DNA of 64,000 bases from Orientallactaga sibirica (Eukaryota; Chordata; Mammalia; Rodentia; Dipodidae), in assembly GCA_036365145.1 (NCBI GenBank), contig JAEOAD010000029.1:20197001-20261000 (forward strand), given 5' to 3'. Below, piece after piece: positions 24,180 to 36,205 of the stretch. The notes beneath the pieces are model-generated. The model did no database searches, had not been told where the DNA came from, and saw only the letters and a list, made by a program, of their open reading frames with translations. The translations under genes and the position numbers were made by a program. Each line of letters starts with the position of its first letter. Position 1 is the stretch's first letter.

Positions 24180-24640
24180 CAAAGCATGAGAGTCCAAACC
24201 ATCTTCACATTCATATAGAGGGTCAGAAAAGACTAAGAGAATGTGGCTGGGAAAGGGAGAGCTTATCAAAGCAAGTACCAGGAGAATAGATGCTAGGAGA
24301 ATGAATAGCCAAGAGAGAGGTGTACACACATGTGCCAGGCCCATTTATGGATCAAACATCTAATTATAATGAGCCTTGTCATCAAACTCAGGGGTGTAAA
24401 ACAGGGACCTGATAGGTTGGTGGACTGAAGATGTTGACCCAGGAGGGGCCATCTCACACAGATGTGCTAAGGTGAGGAAGAAGCAGGAAGGGCTGTTGCT
24501 GAGTAATTGCATGCAGGCATCTTGGCTAAGACTATATAGAGGTGCAGGTTCTAGTGCTGCCAGGACAGGCAAGGGGGTACCCATGTTCTTGATCATTTGT
24601 CCCTGGATAACTGCCAAAAAAATCTATTACTCCTCCTTCA
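23935..24640 (-). mobile_element. LTR of the unnamed family, copy 2 (reverse)
   Basis: AATTATGAGTAATGAGTTTT at left includes the complement of an AATAAA signal. It shares with copy 3 the TTCTTCAC...AAATCCAGG block, GGTGTAAAACAGGGACCTGA, CACACAGATGTGCTA and the right end CCTCCTTCA. A CA microsatellite is embedded. It is uninterrupted, so it shows what copy 3 looked like before the MaLR inserted. Confidence 0.55.
24110..24181. repeat. CA microsatellite
   Basis: About 70 bases of ACACAC with single interruptions (CAAAC near 24127, CGC near 24172). It generates spurious Cys-Val and His-Thr open frames on both strands. Confidence 0.95.
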
Positions 24641-26232
24641 TCTCCCGCTCTTAAGAAGAATCTCTAAGTACTGTTAGGGACATGGAAATGTGGTAATAGG
24701 CCAAGGCTGTTAGAGCTCTTCTGGAGAGTTTATCTAAAAGCCCAAAGTGGAGAGGCTAGAAGGTATTTTATATGAACAGTCTGATGTGTCTTCACCATAT
24801 GTAGGTAAGCCTTTTACCTTGGTCCATTCCTTTGAACAAAAGGCAATAAATAATATTCATAAAAGTCAAAGTTAACAATAACATTGAGATTATCACCAAG
24901 TAATTACCAGGAAAAGATAATCTTGTCTTGTTGGAAGAAGGCATGTCCATGTAAGAGCTTAGTGTTGTGATCCTTAAGCATATGAGAAAAAGAAGTGGTC
25001 ATTCATACATAGTGTCAAACAGAGGAACCTGTAAGCCTATATCTTTGTTTACATCTAATACTTTTGGTTATACTTTCTTGCTGGATATTTAAAATCATGT
25101 AGGCAGCCAAAATTAGCGACATATTGTATTTTTGTGGGTCAGTAGTGGCTCTGTAGGAGAAACTCTCAGGGACCCTTATAGAGCTTTATGATCCACAGGA
25201 TTGTGACATTTGCCAGGATAAGTCAAGGCCATGCTAACCATCTTGTATCCTTTGTAGAATTTCTTTATTATTACTTTCCTCTTGTAAACTGTACACTGAT
25301 ATTCAATTCAATCTCTGTCTCTCCACATCCTCCCTGATCAAGATGACAGGTAGTTTAACATAGTAATAGAAAACCCTAGAAGTGTCCTGTCATCTCCCAA
25401 GGCCTTTTTCATCTGGGAGAAAGCACCGAAATACTGATTGTCCTTTTTAATATCAGTGTGTCCAATTGGTTTTGGCTTGTATATATGGTTTTTAAGAACT
25501 TAGAAGGACAGTTATCCAGTAAGGATGTGGATATATAGCACATCTAATTAGTGATAAAGATCTAGTTAAAGAATGGTACAAAACTTGAAAATCATCTTTA
25601 AGTTTTGTTGCCTGGTATCAGGATAGGCCATATCTGAAACATAGAAAGCAGCCATATCTTATACTTTATATATATAGCAAATGTAAATATAGGCAGAATA
25701 TGTTATCAGCCCTGGAAACAAATTTCTTACTACTAAATTAAATTAATTGATTTGATCTGGGATTTTTTAGGAAAAGGCAATTAGGACAGCATAAAGTCTT
25801 GGTGTCTATGTTCAAAAACATCTTTGGTTAGTCTGTGGACCTGTGTGGGTATGAAATACTGAGGGATGCCTAGAAACAGAACAGTAGAGCTAAAGACTAT
25901 TTTTTCTCAGATGAAGATTATTTGAGTATGAGTTTGTATCTGGGAAAAGGGAATAAATACATCTTGAGCATGAACTTACTTATGAGCAATGAACTTGGGT
26001 ATAAGTATTAAGACAGTTACTTAAGTCAAATTTTGACTAAGACTATGTGATTACATATAGTTTAATAATAGAGCAGAACTCAGTCATTGCTGAACTAATA
26101 CAGTATGATTTTAATATAATCCTTAATAAATCAATTTTGAAATTAAAAACATATCTGGACAAGCCACATTCTTCACTTAATTTGGAAAGAGAAATATATA
26201 ACCATCTGATGTACATTAGAAATATTTTGGAA

Positions 26233-26282
<50 letters not shown>

Positions 26283-27140
26283 TTTTATCCATTACTCTTA
26301 GAATATACAGAATATATATGAAGCTTAGAAAGATATATCAACATTATTTGTACATATCAGGTTCTAGTTTGGGTTAATACACTTCAACTTAGAATTAAGG
26401 ATAGGAGACATTTAATGTGATTTCAAACTTTGAGCACATGGGAAGTATATTTGAGCCTTTAAGAACAAAAGTCACAATGCTGGGGATCCTATAAAACTTA
26501 AATAATGAACCCAGTGGTGTTTATTCTGTAGAATTGGCATGAACAAGACAGAAACTATCTTTAAACTATTATCATAAGTGAACTAGCATCAGTGAACTAA
26601 AATTTCAACCTGACATCCTGACGCATGGTGACATAAATTCACAGTGTGAATGCTAGAGCATCCTATAACAAGTTAGAATTATTTATTATAGTCTGGAACA
26701 AACCATAAGTAAGACAAGTGGTTGTCTTTTGTACTTTAAGGGTTTTGTAACTTCATTAAGCACTTTAAGACCTCTTTTGCCATTTTATATGTTTGGCTAG
26801 GAAAATCCTTATATTCTAGCAAGGAATAATTTAACTTTAGTGATCCAATAGGGATATATTCAAAGAAAGAAAATAAGTGCTTTCTAGACTTTGAGTATCA
26901 AAGAAAGCTCAACCTCATGAAAGTGGCCTGGCATCCTGTATGTGCCTGGTACCTACATTGTCTTCCTTGATACCTGCCTGGCAATCTGCTGATGTCCCTA
27001 GAAACTATCAGAAACTATGGGCGAGATACCTAAATTAGAGTTATGTAGGCAGATTGATGCCCGGCCACTTCTCCACCCTGCCTTGAGATTGTCTTTTTTG
27101 CTGTTACCCAGAGATTTAAAAAATGAATGAGAATCTCACC
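24641..27140. other. Unique AT-rich DNA
   Basis: No element, exon or RNA gene recognised apart from the TA repeat at 26235-26279. Confidence 0.45.
26235..26279. repeat. TA microsatellite
   Basis: About 44 bases of uninterrupted alternating TA. Confidence 0.95.
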
Positions 27141-27300
27141 TGTTTGTTTGTTTGTTTCTGTTTTTTATTTTCAATGTAGGGTCTCACTCTGGCTCAGACT
27201 GACCTGGAATTCATTCTGTAGTTTCAGGGTGGCCTCAGATTCTCAAAAAGTCCTATTATCTCTGCATTAAGAGAGCTGGGACTAAAGGCAGCACTAGCAA
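27140..27300 (-). mobile_element. B1 SINE (reverse)
   Basis: GGGTCTCACTCTGGCTCAGA, CTGACCTGGAATTCATTCTG and GAGCTGGGACTAAAGGCAG follow reverse B1 order. It is diverged. Confidence 0.75.
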
Positions 27301-27492
27301 ACAAGGAGCTGGTGATTAGCATGTGAAAAGGAATCTGATCAGCTTCTCTCACTTATCTGAACTAGCTTCTAGAGAAGGCTGTTTTTTTTTTTCTTTCTGT
27401 TGGTTCAGAGCAGATTTGAATGATGTGATTGTAGAAAATAATTAATAATTTACCCCTTCTCATAGAAGGGTCCCTTAATGGTCACCAATTAT

Positions 27493-28100
27493 GTTGAAGG
27501 AATTTGGGAGACATTAAGTTCTATAAACATTCAGCAAATCCCAGGCTCATAGGCCTCGACTTTTTGATTCTACTTTGCATTAGCAAAGAACATAAAACCA
27601 TGGACTCTGAGGAGAGTAAATTATGAATTATGAGGTTTATTGTAGGAGAAATTAAAACCAAGGGAGGATGCTAGCTAAAAGATTAAAGCTAGAAGATAAT
27701 TCTCTTCCTTATCTGGCTGAAAAGTGGGGGATGGGGAGAAGCTTCTTCACTGAGAAAATCCAGGACAAGGCCACTTTGTAAAAGGCCCATGCATATACAG
27801 GTGGAAGGCAGCATAGGAGAGTTCCAGATTCACTTCCACCTTCACATGGAGAGATCATGGAGTCATTAAAAAAAAAAAAAAAAAAAAAAACCTCAGATGT
27901 CATTCATTTAACAAAACAAGAAAACACTCAAACACAAGGCAGTAATATGCCCAGACAAGAAATAGCTCCCCTTCACAGATTTATGCACCAAGGCTAAGGT
28001 AGAATGACAGGGCTAAGAAGAAAGAGATTATACATGTGGTTAGGCTGCTTTATATGAATCAAACAGTTAACTAAAATGACCCTCATCATCGGACTAATGT
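27493..28100 (-). mobile_element. LTR of the unnamed family, copy 3, left part (reverse)
   Basis: TGTTGAAGGAATTTGGG is a plausible terminus. ATGAGGTTTATTG holds the complement of AATAAA near 27637. It shares CTTCTTCACTGAGAAAATCC with copy 2, and an A run lies at 27868-27890. The LTR breaks off at about 28100, where a MaLR provirus begins, and resumes at 29788. Confidence 0.55.
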
Positions 28101-29787
28101 GTTGTTGCAGTCAAGTTCACATTGCTGGCAGAAAACAACGAAAAGCAGCTTGTGAAAGGAACTTTTTTGTTTGTTTGTTTGTTTGTTTGTCTTTGCTTAT
28201 ATACTCCAGGGGAAGTTCCATGATGGCAGGGAAAAATGATGGCATGTGCAGAGGGTGGACATCACCTTCTAGCCAACATAAGGTGGAAAATAGCAACCAG
28301 AGAGTGTGCCAAATACTGGCAAGGGAAAGCTGGCAACAATACCCATAAGCCTTCCCCAAATAATACTCTAACTCCAGGAGGCTTTAATTCCCAAATTGCC
28401 ATCAGCTGGGGACCTAGCATTCTGAACACATAAATTTATTGGGGACACCAATCAAACAACCACATTCTACCCTTGGCCCCATAAACTAACAACCATACAT
28501 GGTATCAAATGTAATGCATTCAGTACAGTTTTAAAAGTATCCATAATTTTTATCAATCCCACTGATGTTCAAACATCCTCATAATCCAAAGTTTCTGGAT
28601 TTACAATTCTGTCCCTCCAGTTAGGATACTCAGGAACCCACAAACTATCCAGTCCTGGCAGCTCTCCATGGTAGCCATCCCATAGTCCTAGCATCTCCCT
28701 TGGGTCTCCACTGCAAACCATGTTTCATCCACATGTCTCCATCATGCCTCTATGCAGGTAATCCAACAAGCCTGCTTCACACTGTCCATGGCCATTTCCA
28801 AAATACAAAACTGTGTTAAAAATTCAATGACCACCTGTTTCCTGCATTTGATACACTACATAACACCAGACAGGCTAACCAATTTGTTAATCCGGGGGAG
28901 TAAAGAGGACTTTGAAGAAAAGGACACTCCTTCAGTATTCAGGCTTCTGACTTCAAAAGTTTCCACATTATTTCTGCTGATCCACTGCAGGTCAACTGGC
29001 CCAATCTCAAAGGTGGTAATCCCTTTCAAACAGTTGCAGCTGAATAGGCAGTAGTTTAGGCCCAAAGATTTCATTTCTTTCTGTACCATATCCCTCTGCT
29101 TACACCAGTCCATTTCTACATGATGCAACCCTGCACAAGTTCTTGGACACGGGCATAAGAGCAAGCCTTTCACACAAACTGCTTCTATTCCAGTCCAGAC
29201 AAACCTATTTCTTCCCCTTATAAGCCAAACCTCATAGTTCATAGTTCTTACTACAGTCAGATCTTTCAACTCTGACCAGAATGGTCCATCAAGCTGTACT
29301 TATAGAACTGGAAGGTATCTCTTAGGTAAAGATTTCAAATCATTCCACATTCCTCTCAAAAATCAGTTCCAAAAGGCCAAAAACCACATGGGTTTCTAGC
29401 AGCAATGACCTCATGTCTTGGTACTAATATTACTATTGCCATCCGTTTCATTTTGCTGGCATAAAACACCCAGCTATGAGCAGCTTGTAGAATGAAATGG
29501 CTTATTTTGGCTTACAGACTCAAGGCGAAGCTCCATGATGGCAGGGGACAATGACTGCATGAGCACAGAGTGTGGGCATCATCTCCTAGCTAACACAAGG
29601 TGGGCAACAACAGCAGGAGAGTTTACCAAACACTGGCAAAGGACAGATGTCTATAACACCCATAAGCCTTCCCCTAACAATACACTGCCCCCAGGAGACT
29701 CCAATTCTCAAATCATCATCAGCTGGGGACCTGGTATTAAGAACACATAAGTTTATGTGGGGAGGACCCTGAATCAATCCACCACAG
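28101..29787 (-). mobile_element. MaLR provirus with both LTRs (reverse), nested in an LTR
   Basis: The 3' LTR (28101-28465) and 5' LTR (29436-29787) share GTTCACATTGCTGG-type left ends, GGCTTA...ACTC, AAGCTCCATGATGGCAGGG, CACTGGCAA, CCCATAAGCCTTCCCC and ATCAGCTGGGGACCT. Between them is about 1 kb of interior. A degraded primer binding site (complement of TGTCTTGGTACTA near 29415-29428) resembles a leucine-tRNA site. Outside, AATGT-like and GATGT-like pentamers suggest an imperfect 5 bp duplication, and comparison with copy 2 of the host LTR shows the flanks were once contiguous. The long reverse frame (28856-29269, 137 codons) lies in the interior and has no recognised domain. Confidence 0.75.
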
Positions 29788-30042
29788 ATGTAAAAAAGAG
29801 AGATATGATTGGTTGGTAGACTAGCAAGGCTGATTCATGAGGCCAGCTCACCCAGTTGTGCTAGGCTGAGGAAGAAGCAAGAAGTGTTATTGCTGAAGAT
29901 TTGCTTGCAGCCATCTTGGAAAATAATGGATGAGTGTGTTCTAGTCCTACCAGCTCAAGCACAGTGACACTCATGGTCTCCTTGAACCTTTGTTCCTAGC
30001 TAACTGCCTATAAAGAATTATCTTTCTCCTGTTCTTCCTTCA
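29788..30042 (-). mobile_element. LTR of the unnamed family, copy 3, right part
   Basis: GATATGATTGGTTGGTAGAC, GTTGTGCTAGGCTGAGGAAG and the terminal CTTCCTTCA continue copy 2's sequence from where 28100 stopped. Confidence 0.55.
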
Positions 30043-31240
30043 GCATGGGTCACTCAATGCGGCTACATCACCACAAATTTCCACCTAGTCCCGAATGGCA
30101 ACCTCATGGAAACTGCATCTAGGAGTCCTACTTCAAATTAACCTTCTACCTCATATATAATTTTGCTCTTTCCAAAAACCACTTGTACCTGGAAGGAGGG
30201 CAGGCAGGAACAATTGCAATAACGTCACGTGAGGGTCTTTTGACACTCCCTTCCTCCATCTACTAGGGAGCTGTCAATAGCTCAATTACCACTGAAGGAG
30301 AAACAGGGCAAAGATAGCTTCTCTTAGGGCCTAGAACCCAAAGAGGGAACCAGAAGATGACACGTGTCTAATCCACTTTCATACACAGTGGAGCACACTA
30401 CCAAGGTGAGCTAGCCTTGGGTGGGCCCCTTGAATCTGCAAACCAATCAGGGATTCACCTCACATACCTGAGTCTGACAAAATAATCCATTTTAAATTTA
30501 CTGTAATGGCTTGTCCATGCTGATCTTTGTTCTTTCTTCCCTGTAATTTCTGTCTGGACACAGGTAAGTCTGGCTCTCCCCTATCTTGGCCAGGCAGGGG
30601 AGAACAGTTTCATGCCCTGAGTAATTTTCTGTGTGTCTTGTATCTGTGTTATGCCTTTGGATACCTTCCTGCTTTTATTGCATGTATGATTTTTCTCTGA
30701 TCGCTAAGTCTACCAAATGTGTATTTCCTTTAAACTCTAATATGTGGGTATTTCCTCTCAACTATGGGCCTGCTACCTGTGTTATTTCTCCAAACTTAGG
30801 GTAACTATGAGGTGTAACTCTTTTTACTCCTATTCTCATATGAATTTACTGGTCTTTCCTTTGGTACATTCCCTCTGCTATTCTTCCTCAAATCACCACT
30901 TCTTAATTCCTTAGCTTTCTTCCATGTGGAGGCTCAGAGTGGATGTGTGAAGAAACAAAAGTGTGTTGTTTATTCTAAATTTCTCCACATAGGCTTCTAG
31001 ATATGTCTTCCATGTGCATTTGACTCTGCTTCAGCCTTTTCCTAGATACTAATTTCTCCTAAGTAAACCTCACAAGTTATTCGCTCTCCCTCAATAAATT
31101 CTCAGTAATTCAAAATTTATTATTCTTGAGGTTTTAAGATCAATTCTTTGTTAAAAATTGGGTAAGAACCCAAAATTGGAGTCTATAAATTTGGGAGACC
31201 TATTTTGAATCCTGCATCACCAGTACTATAGAACTTGTAT
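30043..31240 (+). other. Possible LTR or promoter-like segment, unclassified
   Basis: Moderately GC-rich to about 30600, with GTCACGTGAG (30224-30233), CACGTG (30361-30366) and a CCAATCAGGG CCAAT box near 30444. TCAATAAATTCTC near 31091 could be a polyadenylation signal. These are LTR-like elements in the right order, but no TG/CA ends, target duplication or second copy was found. Confidence 0.3.
30224..30366. promoter_or_regulatory. Pair of CACGTG E-boxes
   Basis: GTCACGTGAG at 30224 and ACACGTGTC at 30360 are palindromic E-boxes about 135 bases apart. Such sites bind bHLH-zip factors of the USF/MITF/TFE type. The first overlaps an AACGTCA CRE-like half site. Function is not shown. Confidence 0.35.
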
Positions 31241-31735
31241 CACTGAATTGTTTTACTCCCAAGTTGCCATACATACAGTACCAATGATTTATTCAGCTCA
31301 AGATGGCTTCATGTTATGCCCCCCCCAAAAAAAAACTGCCATATGACATCAGGGAATTGAACATACAGTGAATTTTAGAAGACAGTTGTCCTTCCAGATG
31401 ACTATGTGGGTTCTGCATCTGCAGGAACAGCTAGCAAATAGAAGGAATATTTTTTAAAAAATCAAAAATACATTTACTGAACATATGTGGATGTTTTCTT
31501 ATCATTATTTCTTGAACATAATGGTATAACTTTTTCATTGTATTTTGCATTGTTTGTAATTTAAATATTTGAAATATCTGGAAGTCCATACATTACATGC
31601 AAATTCTATGTAATTATATATGAGGAAATTGAATACCCACAGATTGTTGGACCAGCCTTCCATAGATACCTGGGAAGGATTCTAATAAATCTAATGTCTT
31701 AATAAATACAGGTTACATACTCTACAAAGATGTCT
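31241..31735. other. AT-rich DNA, no feature recognised
   Basis: Nothing supported beyond a short C then A run near 31320. Confidence 0.4.
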
Positions 31736-33475
31736 GTTCATCCCAGAAAAAAATGTGGTTTATTTTTCACCATAGCTATAAAGAAATTTACATGTCTATA
31801 GAGCAGATGCATTATAAAATATCCTAGGCATATATCCAGAGGACTCTTCTCACTACCTTAGAGATACTTGCACAAGCATGTTTATTGCTGCTCTATTCAC
31901 AATAGCTAGGAAATGGAAGCAGCCTAGATGTCCTTCCATAGATGAATGGATAATAAAGATGTGGTACATTTATACAATGGAGTTCTACTCAGCAGTAAAG
32001 AAAAATGAAATTATGAAATTTGCAGGGAAATGGATGGATCTGGAAAGGATTATACTAAGTGAGGTAACCCAGGCTCAGAAAGCCAAACGTCACATGTTCT
32101 CTCTCATATGTGGATCCTAGCTACCAATGTATGGACTTGTGTGTGAACTGGAACCAAAAATAGGTACCAGAAACCAGTAAGCTGGTAAAACGCTATACTG
32201 GAGGGAGGAAACGGAAGGACTTAAGTGTATGGTAATGCACATATGTAAGTAGAAGAACTGATTACAGGGAGGGGAAAGGTCTAAGCGAGGCCATGGGAAG
32301 AGAATGCATAAAAGAAGGGCGGGGGGGGGGGTCAATCTAAATTCAAGATATTGTGAATAAGACTTATGTAAAATTACTTTTTTTTTTTTTTTTTTTTTTT
32401 GAATAAGGGCACATCTAGACGCTGTAGACTGTTACTAGAAAATTTTCAGTACCTGGAATGGGATACCTTCCAGTGAGTTGTTGGCCAAGGAGGTCCTGGT
32501 AGCCTCCAAAACATTAAAGGCTTTTGCCATAGCCCTTGGTTTCCCTTGAGAAACAGATAGTAAGACCCTATTGCTGAAGACATCTCTTACCTGAGAGGCA
32601 AGGTCACTGAGAAAGCAAGCTAGTGCTGAGCAGAAAACCTTCTCCCTGTAGACCAGCCAACTGAAAGCTGGAAAAAGCTGCACTGTATGCAGCATATGGG
32701 ATTCAGAAGTCATCAGCAGTGAAAACAGTGGACGCTGAATATTCAAGCTTGGCCAGACAGGCCCAATGACTGAAAGGGTGCAATAGTGGCATGTCTACTC
32801 TTGGGGTAACCAACTGCTCCATAATTGGACTGAAGACCCTCTCTACAGCAGGGAATACATACCTGGTACTGAAAAACCTAAGCAAAAGTCTATAGCAGGT
32901 GAGGTCATGAGCCTTAGGGGTATAAAGCCTGCTCTTGTCTGACTAAATGTATATATTATTCCCACCAAGCTGCCCTGAAAGCACTACACTTAATGTTCAT
33001 GTTCACATATTAACACTACTCTCACTTCTGGTTAGAGAAGCTTCTCTTTTCAGATGGCGATGACCCCTGGGATGACCCAAAAGGCAACATAGTGCTGAGA
33101 AGAAGGGATGGAGGATTGCCCAGCACTGAAACACCTCTGTCACACCCTCCAAGGCTCAGGGACCATTGCGGAAGAGGGGGCGGATAGAATGGGAGAGCCA
33201 AAGGAAGGGTATGACCTCTTACAATGAAACTGCCCAGACAGAAATTGGCCTCAATATCCATGACCTTGCAGTGCCTAGCAATACCTCCGCAAGACCCTCA
33301 AAAATAGAAGAAAAAGATGATGACATCAAATTAAAAGAGAGACTAATGGAGAGAGGGATGGGATATGATGGAGACTGGAGTTCTAAAGTGGAATGGGGGG
33401 AGGGGACAGAAATATCAGGTGGGTTTTTTTGTGTGTAAGTATAAAAGTTGTCAATAAAAAAAAGTAATAATTAAA
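31736..33475 (+). mobile_element. LINE-1 3' end with long 3' UTR
   Basis: 5'-truncated LINE-1. It begins in the last part of ORF2, passes the stop at about 32120 and continues through roughly 1.3 kb of 3' UTR with two purine-rich blocks (GAAGGGCGGGGGGGGGG near 32320 and GGAATGGGGGGAGGGG near 33392). It ends at TGTCAATAAAAAAAAG. A pure T run (32377-32400) lies inside. Pieces of the same UTR recur at 13803-14275 (reverse) and, more distantly, at 19515-20170. Confidence 0.75.
31878..32120 (+). pseudogene. LINE-1 ORF2 C-terminal fragment
   Basis: An 80-codon open stretch reads the very end of the LINE-1 ORF2 protein, with IARKWKQPRCPSIDEWI, MEFYSAVKKNEIM and SEVTQAQKAKRHMFSLICGS in the usual order. 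This is the cysteine-rich tail region following the reverse transcriptase. The full protein is near 1,280 residues, so only about 6 percent is present. The methionine is internal to ORF2 and is not a true start. Endonuclease and reverse transcriptase domains are absent through 5' truncation, so the copy is dead. The frame remains open to the natural stop, which suggests modest age compared with the copy at 14690. Confidence 0.85.
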
Positions 33476-33479
33476 ACAT

Positions 33480-34095
33480 ATATATATCAACAGTCAAACA
33501 AGACAACCTGTTTAGATATTACAGACATAAAATCACACTTTTCATAACATTCAGTTAAAGAGAAAAAAATATGAAGGCAAGGTACATATGTTTGAAATGA
33601 CAATTTATTAATGAAATAAAATGAAAATTAATCACTATAAAATGGTTTTGTTCTTGACAACTAGTAAAAGCTGAATATATTGCAATTGAGTTTACAGGTA
33701 TATGTTTTCACAATGCTGTCCATAGTCAACTTGTAGGGGAGCAGTTGAAGATAGTATCTTCATAATAAATTTCTGATTTTTTTCAACTATTTGATAGGTG
33801 TGCTGCAATGCAATATTTTATAAGAAGAAAGTATGCAGGACAGAACATTTATCTTTAGTATGTGTGGTTTACAGTATGTTTCACTATTCTAAAATATTTA
33901 ATACTGTGAGCAAATCTGCATTTCACGTAATTTAGGGAAGTGGCTGGGTGAGTGAATGTGTAGAAAATTCATTATTTGTTCTAAATTCTTTAATGTTTAC
34001 ATTTTCTGTACAAGAAAATTTTAAATTCTGTGAGCATATATTCTTGGGCAACATGTATCTGGATAAGAAAATTATTTATACATTTTTTTCTTTTT
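33480..34095. other. AT-rich DNA, no feature recognised
   Basis: Nothing recognised. Confidence 0.4.
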
Positions 34096-34257
34096 TTTTT
34101 TTTTTTTTTTTTTTTTTTGCGAGGTAGGGTTTCACTCTGGTCCAGGCTGACCTGGAATTAACTATGTAGTCTCAGGGTGGCCTCGAACTATCAGCGATCC
34201 TCCTACCTCTGCCTCCTGAGTGCTGGGATTAAAGGCGTGCGCCACCACGCCCGGCTT
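34096..34257 (-). mobile_element. B1 SINE (reverse)
   Basis: A long T run, then GAGGTAGGGTTTCACTCTGG through GCGTGCGCCACCACGCCCGG. It retains CpGs in the head, which suggests a fairly young copy. Confidence 0.95.
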
Positions 34258-34708
34258 TTTTCTCTTTTCTTAAAAGATCAGAATCCAAGTTTTGTCTTAT
34301 GGTTTTGACATCTACATCTTTATCAGTTTTGTCCTGTCATTGTTTATTTCATTGTTTAAAACAATTACTTTAAAGTTAGCATCTGCACTTATAGTACTAA
34401 CCCCTTCTGAATTACATCTCAATTTTGTCTAATCATTTATTTTCACTATCTGTAATCTTTCAAGTGATTTCTGAGAAAAAAGTTCACCATTTTTTCATGT
34501 TCTGAGTTATTTTGTTAAGCTAATTTCTATTCTGATAGTCCATTTACTGCATCATGATTAATCAAATATGCATTATCTATAATTTAGCTGGTGCTGTACC
34601 TGGAAACAGAAGTTTAGTATTTTCCAAAACTTTATCTTATAATTTACATAATTTACTTTGAATTTACATATATTTCAAATTTTCAGGTAACATTCTTTAT
34701 ATAAACAG

Positions 34709-34761
<53 letters not shown>

Positions 34762-35935
34762 CATTTTTAAAATGCTTATTATAAAAGAGATGACTACAAC
34801 TGGCAAAATTATTTAAATGTTTTAGCTTAGGAAAGTGAACACTGAGATTTCATATATCTAGAGTTATTTTATGTTACATGTTGGGATGAGAATTCTCTCC
34901 ACACAATTCAGGTAGGTGGAAAATATACCTTGCAGTCAAAATTTCAAACTTTAAAGAAGAAACTTGAAAGGTATCATGTATTGTAAAGGTCAACTATGCC
35001 TTTGAAAAAGGTTCACTCGTATATTGGAAAACAAAGGATGTTATAGTATTTGTTCTTAAGAAGAAAGTGCGTATGGCATTTGAAGATCTATAAAGGAATC
35101 ATAAAGCACATTCACAGGAACAAAACATCAAGAATATCTTTTTTATCTGTTAATAACTTTTGGTAGAGTTGAGCCATGAAATGTGTTATGTTCCTCCCTA
35201 AAGTTCATGTGCTTTCCATCCCTAACAATAATTAGGACAAATCCAGAGAGTCTTATTTAATACAAAGTAAAACTTATTACTGTGTATAATATGTTTAGGT
35301 TGAGTCCCTCAATGGTGACTACTTTCCCCAAAATGCATTCCTTTTGTCTGTGTGTTGTGTAACTTTTTCTCCCTGTAGAAGATATTCAATTACTTCTTCA
35401 ACAGAAGCTTTGTGATGTGCCTTCCCCAATTCCTTAACTTGGGAATAGAATCATGTTAAAGTATAGATTTCTCTTCTCAATTGTGCCAAAGCATCCATGG
35501 ACACACAATGGAATTGCTAACTTGTGCCAATATTTAAATATTCTTTTGCATTATTTAAGCATCCCACCTTTTATTATTAATCTATCAAGCTCCCAAACCT
35601 ACAATTTGCACTTATTCATGGAACTTCTTCCAACTGAGCCTCATATTGAATCTTACCTATCCAGTACAGTGCTTCCTTTACAAACATAATAAATGGATGT
35701 ACAAACTCTGACTTTAAGCCCATTATGGCAATAGAATACACTGTCCCAAAGCTTCATGCTTAGTACTTGTAATTATATACTGTATGAGAAATAAAAACTT
35801 TGAAAAGTCATGCATTTATGTGAAAATAAATACATTATTTTAAACAAGAGTTTTTGTTCATGTTAGGCTAAGGTAATAGTTATTTCAGAAAAAGAAAGTT
35901 AAATCTAGGGTATGGGTTAGAATAAATAAAATGAA
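34258..35935. other. Unique AT-rich DNA
   Basis: No element, exon or RNA gene recognised except the TA run at 34711-34760. Confidence 0.45.
34711..34760. repeat. TA microsatellite
   Basis: About 49 bases of uninterrupted AT dinucleotides. Confidence 0.95.
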
Positions 35936-35937
35936 AA

Positions 35938-36011
35938 TGGGCCTATTCCTCAGTGGTAGAGCTCTTGCCTAGTATGAAGCTGTAAGTTTAATCAGTGGTA
36001 CACACACAAAA

Positions 36012-36012
<1 letters not shown>
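35938..36012 (+). mobile_element. ID-type SINE
   Basis: CCTCAGTGGTAGAGCTCTTG then CCTAGTATGAAGCTGTAAG and a decayed B box match the alanine-tRNA/BC1-derived ID element, about 75 bp. Its tail has become the adjacent GAAA microsatellite. Confidence 0.75.
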
Positions 36013-36076
<64 letters not shown>

Positions 36077-36205
36077 GGAAAAGGAAAAGAAAAGAAAAGA
36101 AAAGAAAGAAAAGAGAAGAGAAGAGAAGAGAAAAGAAAAGAAAAGAAAAGAAAAGAAAAGAAAAGAAAAGAAAAGAAAGGAAAAGAAAAGAAAAGAGAAA
36201 GAAAA
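36010..36205. repeat. GAAA/GAAAA microsatellite
   Basis: It starts as AAAG repeats (to about 36076) and changes to AAAAG/GAAAAG units, with a GAGAA patch at 36113-36131. It yields spurious Lys/Arg-rich and Phe/Ser-rich frames on the two strands. Confidence 0.95.

Noticed and set aside
23992..24344. Several open frames rich in Cys-Val or His-Thr on both strands
   Set aside because: They are translations of the CA microsatellite and end soon outside it.
28856..29269. 137-codon reverse frame
   Set aside because: It lies in the interior of a MaLR provirus, in its sense direction, with no recognisable domain. A chance frame in retroelement DNA is more likely than a host gene.
30541..30570. Splice donor-like ACAGGTAAGTCTGG suggesting an exon end near 30562
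   Set aside because: There is no matching open frame or acceptor upstream, and an isolated donor consensus is expected by chance.
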